Origin: an uncultured Flavobacteriales bacterium | Lineage (GTDB): Bacteria > Bacteroidota > Bacteroidia > Flavobacteriales_D > Sanyastnellaceae | Direction of reading: 5' to 3' | DNA length: 34,389 nucleotides | Assembly (NCBI GenBank): GCA_905480095.1 | Contig: CAJQPF010000162.1 | Location: 1-34,389 of the forward strand | In this document: piece by piece, positions 18,138 through 26,338 of the stretch | Position numbering within the stretch: position 1 is the stretch's first letter | Layout: every line of letters starts with the position of its first letter | Position numbers and translations under genes: made by a program | The notes under the pieces: generated by a model | Database searches by the model: none | Seen by the model: only the letters and a program-made list of their open reading frames with translations | What the model was told of the DNA's origin: nothing

Positions 18138-20549
18138 TTAAAACTTGAAGTTCCAAGTAAACGAAGGTAGTATCGGAAATAGGGAAATTTGCTTGGCTTG
18201 AATTTGAAGTGTTCCCTCACTTAAAGACCCTTCTGTATCGAAAAATAAAAAATATGGATTGGCCCTGTTATAGATATTGTAAACGCTAAAGACCCAAGAG
18301 TTATCAGTGTTTTTGTTTTTGGCTTTCTTTTTTGGGGTAAACGTTGCGCTTATATCTGCTCTGTGATAATCTGCCATTCGATATCCGTTCCTAGGTCCGT
18401 ACAAGTCGGTGATCCTTCCCTCTACCATATACCTCTGAATAGGAAGACTGATCGAGTTTCCTGTGGCATACACAAAAACACCTCCGAATCTCCATTTTTC
18501 ATTCAAGGTGTAATCGATGACAAGGCTCAAATCGTTGCGTCTGTCAAATTTTGCGGGAAAGATTTCTCCGTTGTTGAGCTCCTCAAACAACCGTTCCGTT
18601 TTACTCCAAGTATACCCAATCCAGCCATTTATTCTGCCAGATCGTTTTTTGACGAAAAATTCTGCACCATATGACCATCCTGTACCAAACACGAGGTTGT
18701 TGTCTGTGTTTGTTCCTATGTTGTCTGTTGGAAGGGTGTTTTCAGCGTACTCTACAAGGTTTTCCAGGTCTTTGTAATAGAGTTCAATTGATGTCTCCCA
18801 GTTTTTATTCTTGCCGATGTCTGTGAAATACCCTGTACTCCATTGACGACCCCATTGCGGTTTGACGACGTCGCTACTCGGGACCCACACATCCGTAGGC
18901 GCTGTAGAGGCAGACAATGCGGCCAGATGAACGTACTGGTAGTTTTCGCTGAAGCCAGCTTTTATACTGGAGTTGGGCCCAGTTGTGACCCGCATGCTTA
19001 ATCTAGGCTCCCATCCACCATATCTCTTGACAAGTTCGCCTTTTTCGTAATTGATTGAGTCTTGTTCAGTATAATCTTGCCCGTATCTCGTAAATGGCCC
19101 GACGTGTCTAAAGTCACTGTATCGGATTCCAGCAGAGATTCTGATGTTCTCATTGAGGTCGAATTTGTCTTCGATATAGAGCGCTGTTTCATGACTAAAC
19201 GTCACGCCTGAGATCCCAATGTCTATAGGCGTGTCTCCAGTTTGTGCAAAGTAATCTGTCGGCATGAATTCATGAAAGACATAGTCTACCCCGGTGATGA
19301 TTTTATGCCGTGGAGATTGGTAGTAGCTGAGTGAAGTTTTGTAACTCCAGTCTTCAATCCCACTGTTAAAACCGAAAGAGAATTCTTCTTGTTTTCCGAC
19401 AAATGAAAAGTCGTAATCGCTATATGTTGCGCTTATGTTCAGGAATAGCTTGTCGTTAAAAAGGTGATTCCACCTTAGAGAAGCTGTGGCATTCCCCCAC
19501 GGGATTGACGTTGAAAACCCTGCGTCAGCACTCGAAAAACTAAAGACATCACGACCGAAATATCCACTTAGAAAGATCTCGTCCTTTTCGCTGAATCTGT
19601 GATTAATCTTGGCATTCAGGTCGTAAAAAAAGTATCCTGACCCGGCGGCTGAGGTGTTGTTTACAAAGGGGCGCGTAAGAACATCGATGTACGTTCTTCT
19701 GCCTGATATGATGAAGCTGGATTTGTCTTTTACGATAGGGCCCTCTGCAGTAAGTCTTGCGCTAATCAACCCAATCCCGCCATTGACCTTCATCTCGCGT
19801 CGATTTCCTTCTCGCAGAGAAATATCTAGCACTGAGGAGATTCGACCTCCATACCTCGCTGGCATTGTTCCTTTGTGAACATCGACATTGCTGATGGCGT
19901 CTGCATTAAATACCGAGAAGAATCCAAACAAATGAGATGCATTATACACGGCGGCATTGTCCAGCAGGATGAGGTTTTGGTCTGGACCTCCACCGCGAAC
20001 ATAAAACCCTGTATTTCCTTCTCCTGCACTCTGAATACCGGGAAGCAGCTGGATGACTTTCAAAACATCCACCTCACCAAATAAGGCCGGCAAACTTTTA
20101 ATCGTCTCAATGCTCACATCTGTGCGACCCACATCTGTGCTTTGTGTATTTTGTGTGCGTCTCCCGATCACCTCAGCTTCCTGTCCGATTTCAATGGTCA
20201 TAGGTGTGAGCTCTACATTGATGACCTTTGTTTCTCCGAACTCAAGTGTCTCAATATGGTTTTTATATCCGATAAATGAATACCTCAACGTTTGTGCGCC
20301 CTCAGATAAAGAAATGCTGTAAAATCCATAGAGATTTGTGGATACCCCCCTTTGCGCGCCCTCAATAATGACGTTTGCTCCGAGGATGTATTCTCCAGTT
20401 ACAGCATCACGCACACGACCACTTGCTGTGGATTGGGCGAAGATTGATGTTGAACTGATGAACAGAAAAAGGCAGAGGGCGATGTGTTTTTTCATAGCGA
20501 TTACAAAGGTACACTCCCGTAACTTGCGGACAGCTTTATTAAAATGCAA
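18138..20549 (-). CDS. TonB-dependent outer-membrane receptor with carboxypeptidase-regulatory-like N-terminal domain
   Basis: SGRVRDAVTGEYILGANVIIEGAQRGVSTNLYGFYSISL (CarbopepD_reg-like); plug domain SLPALFGEVDVLKVIQLLPGIQSAGEGNTGFYVRGGGPDQNLILLDNAAVYN; C-terminal FTWNFKF. Confidence 0.95.
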   Translation of the reverse strand: MHFNKAVRKLRECTFVIAMKKHIALCLFLFISSTSIFAQSTASGRVRDAVTGEYILGANVIIEGAQRGVSTNLYGFYSISLSEGAQTLRYSFIGYKNHIETLEFGETKVINVELTPMTIEIGQEAEVIGRRTQNTQSTDVGRTDVSIETIKSLPALFGEVDVLKVIQLLPGIQSAGEGNTGFYVRGGGPDQNLILLDNAAVYNASHLFGFFSVFNADAISNVDVHKGTMPARYGGRISSVLDISLREGNRREMKVNGGIGLISARLTAEGPIVKDKSSFIISGRRTYIDVLTRPFVNNTSAAGSGYFFYDLNAKINHRFSEKDEIFLSGYFGRDVFSFSSADAGFSTSIPWGNATASLRWNHLFNDKLFLNISATYSDYDFSFVGKQEEFSFGFNSGIEDWSYKTSLSYYQSPRHKIITGVDYVFHEFMPTDYFAQTGDTPIDIGISGVTFSHETALYIEDKFDLNENIRISAGIRYSDFRHVGPFTRYGQDYTEQDSINYEKGELVKRYGGWEPRLSMRVTTGPNSSIKAGFSENYQYVHLAALSASTAPTDVWVPSSDVVKPQWGRQWSTGYFTDIGKNKNWETSIELYYKDLENLVEYAENTLPTDNIGTNTDNNLVFGTGWSYGAEFFVKKRSGRINGWIGYTWSKTERLFEELNNGEIFPAKFDRRNDLSLVIDYTLNEKWRFGGVFVYATGNSISLPIQRYMVEGRITDLYGPRNGYRMADYHRADISATFTPKKKAKNKNTDNSWVFSVYNIYNRANPYFLFFDTEGSLSEGTLQIQAKQISLFPILPSFTWNFKF

Positions 20550-22172
20550 AAAATTAAATTTTCACATTTCTTTTCCCCATTCCTATCGTTCAGTGTTTTA
20601 TTGGGCTGTAGTGTGGCCGATTTTATAGATGACGAACGGGTATTTAGGTACAATGAAAGTGCGGGTATTACAACCCTAGACCCTGCCCATGCTCGGAGTC
20701 TGGAGCTGATGTGGGTGACTGATGCGCTTTACGATGGTTTGGTTGAACTTTCTCCAGAACTTGAAATAAAACCTGCGATTGCAAAGCGTTGGGAGTGGGA
20801 TGATAAGGGGGTTGTTTTTCATCTTAGAAAAGGGGTAATGTTTGCCAAACAAGAAGATGTCACAGGTCTAGAAAATGGGAGAGAAGTCGTCGCAAGTGAT
20901 GTCGTCTACAGTCTCGAGAGATTGCGTGATCCAGAAGTCGCTTCTCCCGGAGAATGGATCTTAGATGCTGTTCAAGAGGGCGGGATTATTGCGTTGAATG
21001 ACAGTACTGTAAGAATATATCTCAACGATAAATTCCCTCCCTTTTTAGGCCTGCTCACAACACCATACGCTTCGATAGTAGCTGAGGAAGCTGTTGAAGC
21101 ACGCGGATCGGACTTCAGGTCTATGCCCGCTGGAACGGGACCTTTCAAGCTCGCCTGGTGGGAAGAAAGTGTTGCGATTGTGCTTCATAGAAATGAAGCC
21201 TATTGGGAGAAAGATAACGCGGGTCTACAATTGCCCTATCTTGAAGCCGTTCACATCGATTTCGTGCCTGACATGGGATCGGAGTACTTGGGGCTGATTC
21301 AGGGCAGATATGATTTTATGAGCGGTTTGCACCCCGCATATATGGAAGATCTCATGGATTTAGATGGTGGATTGGCGGTGAAACACAAAGCGAATCTGAG
21401 TTTGCATCGCATCCCGTTCTTAAAAACGGATTATATCGGCCTGCTGGTGGACGACAACACATTGTTGGGCTCTCCATTTCTTGACCGTCGGATTCGACAA
21501 GCGTTAAGTCTGTCTATTGATAGATTAAGTATCGCAAAAAATTTAAGAAGAAATTCTGTGCTTCCTTCTGATAAATTTGTTCCGCCTTCTCTGCCTGGAG
21601 CAACAGAATATTCGGCGCCTATTTATGATTTGGCGCTTGCGAAATCACTTCTGAATGATGCGGGATATCCAAATGGAGAAGGTTTTCCAGAGTTTGAATT
21701 TGGGACAACTTCAGATTATGTAGATATCTGTGCCGCCATTCAACATGGATGGCAAGCCCTCGGTTTGAAGGTTCAAATCGATGTGTCTCCGCCTTCTGTC
21801 CATAGGGAGAATGTGGCGACCTCTAAATCGATGATGTTCAAGAAGTCGTGGTTGGCTGATTATGCGGATTCCGAAAACTTCTTTGGCCTGTTTCTAGAAA
21901 AAAACTTCTCCCCTGGAGGGCCCAATTATACGCATTTCAGGAACAATGCGTTCGAAACATTGTACCAGCGTTCGATGTCCATTTCTGAAGAAGATGCGCG
22001 ATGGGATTTATATGCGAAGATGGACAGTATTGTTCACGATGAAATGCCAGTGATTCCACTTTTTCACGACCAAGTCACTCATTTCGTTCGCAATTCGATT
22101 GACGGATGGATCGTAAGCCCAGTTAATCGGTTAGAATTGAGATATGTAAAAAAGCATTCAACAAAGCAATAA
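20544..22172 (+). CDS. ABC transporter substrate-binding lipoprotein, family 5 (peptide/oligopeptide type)
   Basis: Lipobox VLLGCS; ITTLDPAHARSLELMWVTDALYDGLVELSPELEIKPAIAKRWEWDDKGVVFHLRKGVMFA is SBP_bac_5; no cognate permease adjacent. Confidence 0.92.
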   Translation: MQKIKFSHFFSPFLSFSVLLGCSVADFIDDERVFRYNESAGITTLDPAHARSLELMWVTDALYDGLVELSPELEIKPAIAKRWEWDDKGVVFHLRKGVMFAKQEDVTGLENGREVVASDVVYSLERLRDPEVASPGEWILDAVQEGGIIALNDSTVRIYLNDKFPPFLGLLTTPYASIVAEEAVEARGSDFRSMPAGTGPFKLAWWEESVAIVLHRNEAYWEKDNAGLQLPYLEAVHIDFVPDMGSEYLGLIQGRYDFMSGLHPAYMEDLMDLDGGLAVKHKANLSLHRIPFLKTDYIGLLVDDNTLLGSPFLDRRIRQALSLSIDRLSIAKNLRRNSVLPSDKFVPPSLPGATEYSAPIYDLALAKSLLNDAGYPNGEGFPEFEFGTTSDYVDICAAIQHGWQALGLKVQIDVSPPSVHRENVATSKSMMFKKSWLADYADSENFFGLFLEKNFSPGGPNYTHFRNNAFETLYQRSMSISEEDARWDLYAKMDSIVHDEMPVIPLFHDQVTHFVRNSIDGWIVSPVNRLELRYVKKHSTKQ

Positions 22173-22203
22173 CGATTATATTTAGGCAAAATCTAAAACT
22201 CAA

Positions 22204-23214
22204 ATGCTCAAGATTGATGTCCATACACATATTATTCCAAGGAATATGCCTCGATGGACCGAGAAATTTGGCTACGGAAATTTTATTCATTTAGAAGATT
22301 CAAAGCAAGAGGGGTTTGCGCGCATGATGCAGGGCAATACCTTTTTTAGAGAAATTGCGTCTAATTGCTGGGATGAGAATCTACGTATGGCGGAGTACCG
22401 TGCGTCTGGTGTTGACGTCCAGGTTGTGTGTACCATTCCGGTCATGTTTTCCTATAACGCAAAACCACATGATGCACTGGAATTGGGCCGGTTTTTAAAT
22501 GACCACATCGCGGATTTGGTGGCCAAACACCCAAAAAATTATGTCGGACTCTGTACCGTTCCTCTCCAAGATGTCGATCTTGCGATTCAGGAATTAGAAC
22601 GCGCAAAATCCATCGGTTTTGCCGGTGTTCAGATTGGTTCTAACGTGAATGGTTTGAATCTCAACGCGCCCCAATTTTTCCCATTCTTTGAGGCCTGTTC
22701 AAGATTGGGGATGTCTGTTCTTATCCATCCATGGGACATGATGGGTAAATCTCAAATGGAAAAATATTGGTTGCCTTGGTTGGTAGGTATGCCCGCAGAG
22801 ATGTCTCGCGCAGCATGCTCGATGATTTTTGGAGGCGTCTTTGAGAGATTGCCGAATTTAAGAGTCCTCTTTTCACATGCCAGTGGTGCTTTTTTGGCGA
22901 CTTTGGGACGGATTGAGCATGGCTTTAATTGCCGGCCGGATCTTGTTGCGATAGACAACAACGTAAATCCAAGGGCCTATTTGGGAAAGTTTTGGGTAGA
23001 CAGTATCACGCATGACGCACGACTGCTCAAGTATGTCATAGAGATGCAAGGCACGGATAGAATTTGCATGGGTACTGATTATCCTTTTCCGCTCGGTGAT
23101 CTTAAATTTGGAGCGTACATGGAGAAAATGGGTCTCAGTGATTCAGATTTAGAAAATCTTTTTCACAGTTCAGCTTTGAGTTGGTTAGATTTGGATTTAA
23201 ATAAGTTTAAATAA
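22204..23214 (+). CDS. Amidohydrolase-family decarboxylase, ACMSD (2-amino-3-carboxymuconate-6-semialdehyde decarboxylase)-like
   Basis: Metal-site motifs DVHTHI, LIHPWDMMG, LFSHASGAF, CMGTDYPFPLGD; overall ACMSD-like layout. Confidence 0.88.
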   Translation: MLKIDVHTHIIPRNMPRWTEKFGYGNFIHLEDSKQEGFARMMQGNTFFREIASNCWDENLRMAEYRASGVDVQVVCTIPVMFSYNAKPHDALELGRFLNDHIADLVAKHPKNYVGLCTVPLQDVDLAIQELERAKSIGFAGVQIGSNVNGLNLNAPQFFPFFEACSRLGMSVLIHPWDMMGKSQMEKYWLPWLVGMPAEMSRAACSMIFGGVFERLPNLRVLFSHASGAFLATLGRIEHGFNCRPDLVAIDNNVNPRAYLGKFWVDSITHDARLLKYVIEMQGTDRICMGTDYPFPLGDLKFGAYMEKMGLSDSDLENLFHSSALSWLDLDLNKFK

Positions 23215-23226
23215 ATAAGTTTAAAA
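23199..23226 (+). repeat. Two-copy 14-bp tandem duplication at the ACMSD stop / sigma-factor start junction
   Basis: AAATAAGTTTAAAT (23199-23212) followed by AAATAAGTTTAAAA (23213-23226). Confidence 0.9.
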
Positions 23227-23789
23227 TGAGTGTTGAACCAGAAGTCATAGAGTTAATTGAAAAATGTAAGGAGGGCAACCGTCGTGCACAATTCGATCTT
23301 TATGGTAGATATTCAGGTCTTCTTTTTGCGGTGGCGCTCAGATATACAAACACTAAAATTGATGCAGAAGATGTAGTACAAAACGCCTGGGTGAAGATAT
23401 TTAAAAATTTAAATAGCTTTTCTGAAAATAATTCATTTGAGGGCTGGATGCGTAGAATAGTAGTAAATACGGCTATTTCACTTTACCGAAAGGATAAAAA
23501 ACACGCAAATCAAGCAGATATTTCAGAGGTCCTTGCAACCCCTAGAGACTTAGAAGCGTCTAAAGAATGTGACTTTACCCGTGAGGAGCTTGAGAATGCA
23601 ATTTCTCGTATGCCTGAAGGGTATGGTATGGTCTTTAAACTCTACGTCATAGACGGATACAAACACAAGGAAATATCAAAAATGCTCGATATAGAAGTGA
23701 ATACTTCGAAGAGTCAACTGAGCCGCGCGAAGAAATTCCTGCAAGGTGTGTTGATCAGTATGGAGCAAGTTGCAAAACCTAACAAATAA
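23226..23789 (+). CDS. RNA polymerase sigma-70 family (ECF-type) factor
   Basis: Region 2 (LLFAVALRYTNTKIDAEDVVQNAWVKIFKNLNSFSENNSFEGWMRRIVVNTAISLYRK) and region 4 (MPEGYGMVFKLYVIDGYKHKEISKMLDIEVNTSKSQLSRAKKFL). Confidence 0.95.
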   Translation: MSVEPEVIELIEKCKEGNRRAQFDLYGRYSGLLFAVALRYTNTKIDAEDVVQNAWVKIFKNLNSFSENNSFEGWMRRIVVNTAISLYRKDKKHANQADISEVLATPRDLEASKECDFTREELENAISRMPEGYGMVFKLYVIDGYKHKEISKMLDIEVNTSKSQLSRAKKFLQGVLISMEQVAKPNK

Positions 23790-23795
23790 CTCAAG

Positions 23796-24326
23796 ATGAA
23801 ACCCGTTCAAGATACATTCACATCTCACATTCAAGGACTTTATGATGGACACGAAGTTGCGCCACCACAAGGCATGAAAGATGCGGTCTTTAATCAGCTA
23901 GATTCAGAAGTTTCTGGGTCGTCATCTGGTTTCACATCAAAGTTGATTCTTGGAGCTGCTGTTGTTATTGTTGGTTTTGCTTGGTTCTACATGCCTGATC
24001 AAGACACTGTGGTTGACGAAGCGATTGTGGTCGAACAAGTTGTTGTCGCTGACGAAGTTGTTATCGCTGACGAAGTTGTTGTCGCTGACGAAGTTGTTGT
24101 CGCAGACGAAGTTGTTGTCGCTCATGTTGCACCTGTTGAAGTTGAGAATGCCAAGACAGAATCTGTTGAAGTTGAAGAAAACATCATTCTGAGTGATGAG
24201 GTGGCAACACCTCCAGTTGTAGATGTTCAGAAGGACATTGAAGATCAAAAGCCCATTGAGAAAGTTGAAGAGAAGAAGGAGGCTGTGGAATGGGTTCTTC
24301 CAGCGAAGTTGAAAGTGGACGAATGA
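23796..24326 (+). CDS. Single-pass membrane protein with Val/Asp/Glu tandem repeats; candidate anti-sigma-like partner of the upstream ECF factor
   Basis: 6 bp after the sigma gene; short N-terminal domain (GHEVAPPQGMKDAVFNQLD), TM helix LILGAAVVIVGFAWFYM, then VVVADE repeats and an acidic tail. Confidence 0.7.
   Translation: MKPVQDTFTSHIQGLYDGHEVAPPQGMKDAVFNQLDSEVSGSSSGFTSKLILGAAVVIVGFAWFYMPDQDTVVDEAIVVEQVVVADEVVIADEVVVADEVVVADEVVVAHVAPVEVENAKTESVEVEENIILSDEVATPPVVDVQKDIEDQKPIEKVEEKKEAVEWVLPAKLKVDE
24039..24122 (+). repeat. 18-bp in-frame tandem repeat (GTTGTTGTCGCTGACGAA), about 4.5 copies, encoding VV(V/I)ADE
   Basis: Direct reading: units at 24039, 24057, 24075, 24093 and a partial unit at 24111, with single-base variants. 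Confidence 0.95.
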
Positions 24327-25201
24327 TCCAAAACGCCTTCAGACACATAGAAGGCAGTGGGTCCATTCCTAGAATAACGTCCTTGTTGTCTCTTGTGCTA
24401 TTGTTGGGTGGATTTCATGCTCACGCATTCGATATTACATTTGAGCCTCCACGTGACACTGTGTTAATCAATGGCCACATTATTAACATCACGGCCAACG
24501 TAGAAATAGATACGGTTGGGAAGCGGCCTGAAAAGTCACCATTTAGAAAGTGGATTAATGACGCAGATTTTATTGCTTTAGGCAGAGTTGGTCTAGAAAT
24601 AGGGCGGGAGGATGTTCCTCAAAACGATTTCTATCAGGTTGAAAACGACATCAGATTCCCCGAGTTAAGTCTCGCAGTAGCACATCCTTTTGGCGCATCT
24701 TTTCAATGGTACTACAGAGGAGGTGTTTCTGTGGGATTGTCTCAAATATTTGATGCAGAAAGCGTAAATGAAAATGCCATTGGATATGTGTGGGAAGGTC
24801 TTGATGTATTTGAAATTTACACTGATGTTGTCGATGTTCAAGGCAATGAATATGACACCATCCCAGCGCCAATCAGATTCACACCTAAACTGAGACTTGC
24901 CTTGGGCATGGAATGGCATGGTGTGATGAGAGCTGCTGAGGGCTGGGTATGGGGTGCACAATTGGAGTGGTTGCCCAAAAAGAATGAAGTCGCAAGACTC
25001 TATCCAACACCTGCACTAGGAGAACCAGATCCCGTGTCGTCTGATCTAACGTATGATGTCATTCGTCATGAAACCAATGCACTGCAAGTGAGGGCATTTA
25101 CCAGTTGGTCGGCGTGGAATTCTCCTTTGTTTTTGAGGGCAGAAGTGTGTTGGGCGCCAACACACTCTTCGGCATGGGTGGCTTTGGGCTATAGATGGTG
25201 A
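24323..25201 (+). CDS. Secreted hypothetical protein, probable outer-membrane beta-barrel
   Basis: The ORF track starts at 24290, but ATG 24323 gives an ATGA overlap with the upstream stop and starts near a signal-like segment (ITSLLSLVLLLGGFHAHAF). The protein ends in ALGYRW, an aromatic C-terminus typical of outer-membrane barrels. Confidence 0.65.
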   Translation: MIQNAFRHIEGSGSIPRITSLLSLVLLLGGFHAHAFDITFEPPRDTVLINGHIINITANVEIDTVGKRPEKSPFRKWINDADFIALGRVGLEIGREDVPQNDFYQVENDIRFPELSLAVAHPFGASFQWYYRGGVSVGLSQIFDAESVNENAIGYVWEGLDVFEIYTDVVDVQGNEYDTIPAPIRFTPKLRLALGMEWHGVMRAAEGWVWGAQLEWLPKKNEVARLYPTPALGEPDPVSSDLTYDVIRHETNALQVRAFTSWSAWNSPLFLRAEVCWAPTHSSAWVALGYRW

Positions 25202-25243
25202 AAAAGTTGTGTTTTATCTCTGTGATGTCTATATTGCAAGAGA

Positions 25244-26317
25244 ATGACTTCGCTGAAAACCAATATTGACAAGATAAACAAGGCTATTATGCCGACATGC
25301 GTGTTTTTGAGCGTTTGCGTTTTCTTGGTTTTTTCTGGTTCATTCTCAGCCCAAGTCTATGTTTTAAATGGTGGTTTTGAGATTAGTGAAACGGTGCCTA
25401 ATCAATCAGGGCAGTGGGAATTAATGAACAACTGGTCAAATGCTGGAAGTGCAGAAGCAAATCCAGATTATTATCACACATTCGGCTACAATGGGGGTGA
25501 TTTGCCAGAGACTCCACTTGCATATGTCAATGCATATGAAGGCTATGCCATTGCAGGTGTTGAGGTGAGTGAACGGTCTGGGTCGAACATGAGAGAGTAT
25601 TTGACCGGGCAGTTTTCTGAACCTTTGAAAGTTGGAAAACGTTATGAATTCTCTTTCGCGATTACAAATGGAGATGTCTATGCGCACAGTTCAGCGGGGC
25701 TTGGAGTGAGTGATTTGGGCATTGCATTTTCTTCAGAAGCATTACAACAGACAGCACGCGACCCGATCTACACTGAACCTCAGTTTACACTTTCTCACAT
25801 TCAATATTACCAAGGATGGAAAGTCATCAAATTTGCGTTTACTGCAAGTGACAACTACAAATACTTCACGTTCGGTTTGTTTGGCGTTGAAGTCGGAAAA
25901 CAAATTTTATCTTTACAAGGCCCAGGCAGAACCAAAGCATATTATTTTGTGGATGACTTCTCGATTAGGGACCTCACGTCAGAACTTCAAACAGACAACG
26001 ATCCCGACAGAGGTGAGCTTAATAATCTTTTTTCACTTGAAAGCAGTACGTTTGTTCCGACAGCATTTTCTCCTAACAATGACAATGTTAACGACATCTT
26101 CAAACCGTCCTTAAGAGACAATCGCGGTGCTTTGTTAAGAGTTTTTGATCGCAACGGCGCGATGATTTGGGAGTGTACAGATGATGAGCCAAGTTGGGCC
26201 GGATACAATCGCATTGGCGGTATCGCACAACAAGGCCTCTACTTATGGACCTTAGATGTCGTCCTTGAAGACGGATCAGTTGAGGAGATGTCTGGCCCTG
26301 TGACGCTTTTAAAATAA
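25244..26317 (+). CDS. Secreted protein with T9SS type-B / gliding motility-associated C-terminal domain
   Basis: Signal peptide; C-terminal FVPTAFSPNNDNVNDIFKPS...LLRVFDRNGAMIWECTDDEPSWAGYN...GLYLWTLDVVLEDGSVEEMSGPVTLLK matches the CHU_C/T9SS-B consensus. Confidence 0.92.
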   Translation: MTSLKTNIDKINKAIMPTCVFLSVCVFLVFSGSFSAQVYVLNGGFEISETVPNQSGQWELMNNWSNAGSAEANPDYYHTFGYNGGDLPETPLAYVNAYEGYAIAGVEVSERSGSNMREYLTGQFSEPLKVGKRYEFSFAITNGDVYAHSSAGLGVSDLGIAFSSEALQQTARDPIYTEPQFTLSHIQYYQGWKVIKFAFTASDNYKYFTFGLFGVEVGKQILSLQGPGRTKAYYFVDDFSIRDLTSELQTDNDPDRGELNNLFSLESSTFVPTAFSPNNDNVNDIFKPSLRDNRGALLRVFDRNGAMIWECTDDEPSWAGYNRIGGIAQQGLYLWTLDVVLEDGSVEEMSGPVTLLK

Positions 26318-26338
26318 GGTCTCTAAAACATTCATATT

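Noticed and set aside
23937-24248. Open reading frames in other frames over the VVVADE repeat (minus NNFVSD repeats; plus LLSLTK repeats at 23950-24192)
   Set aside because: The 18-bp repeat keeps several frames open by periodicity; the frame with sigma-gene coupling and a TM helix is the credible one.
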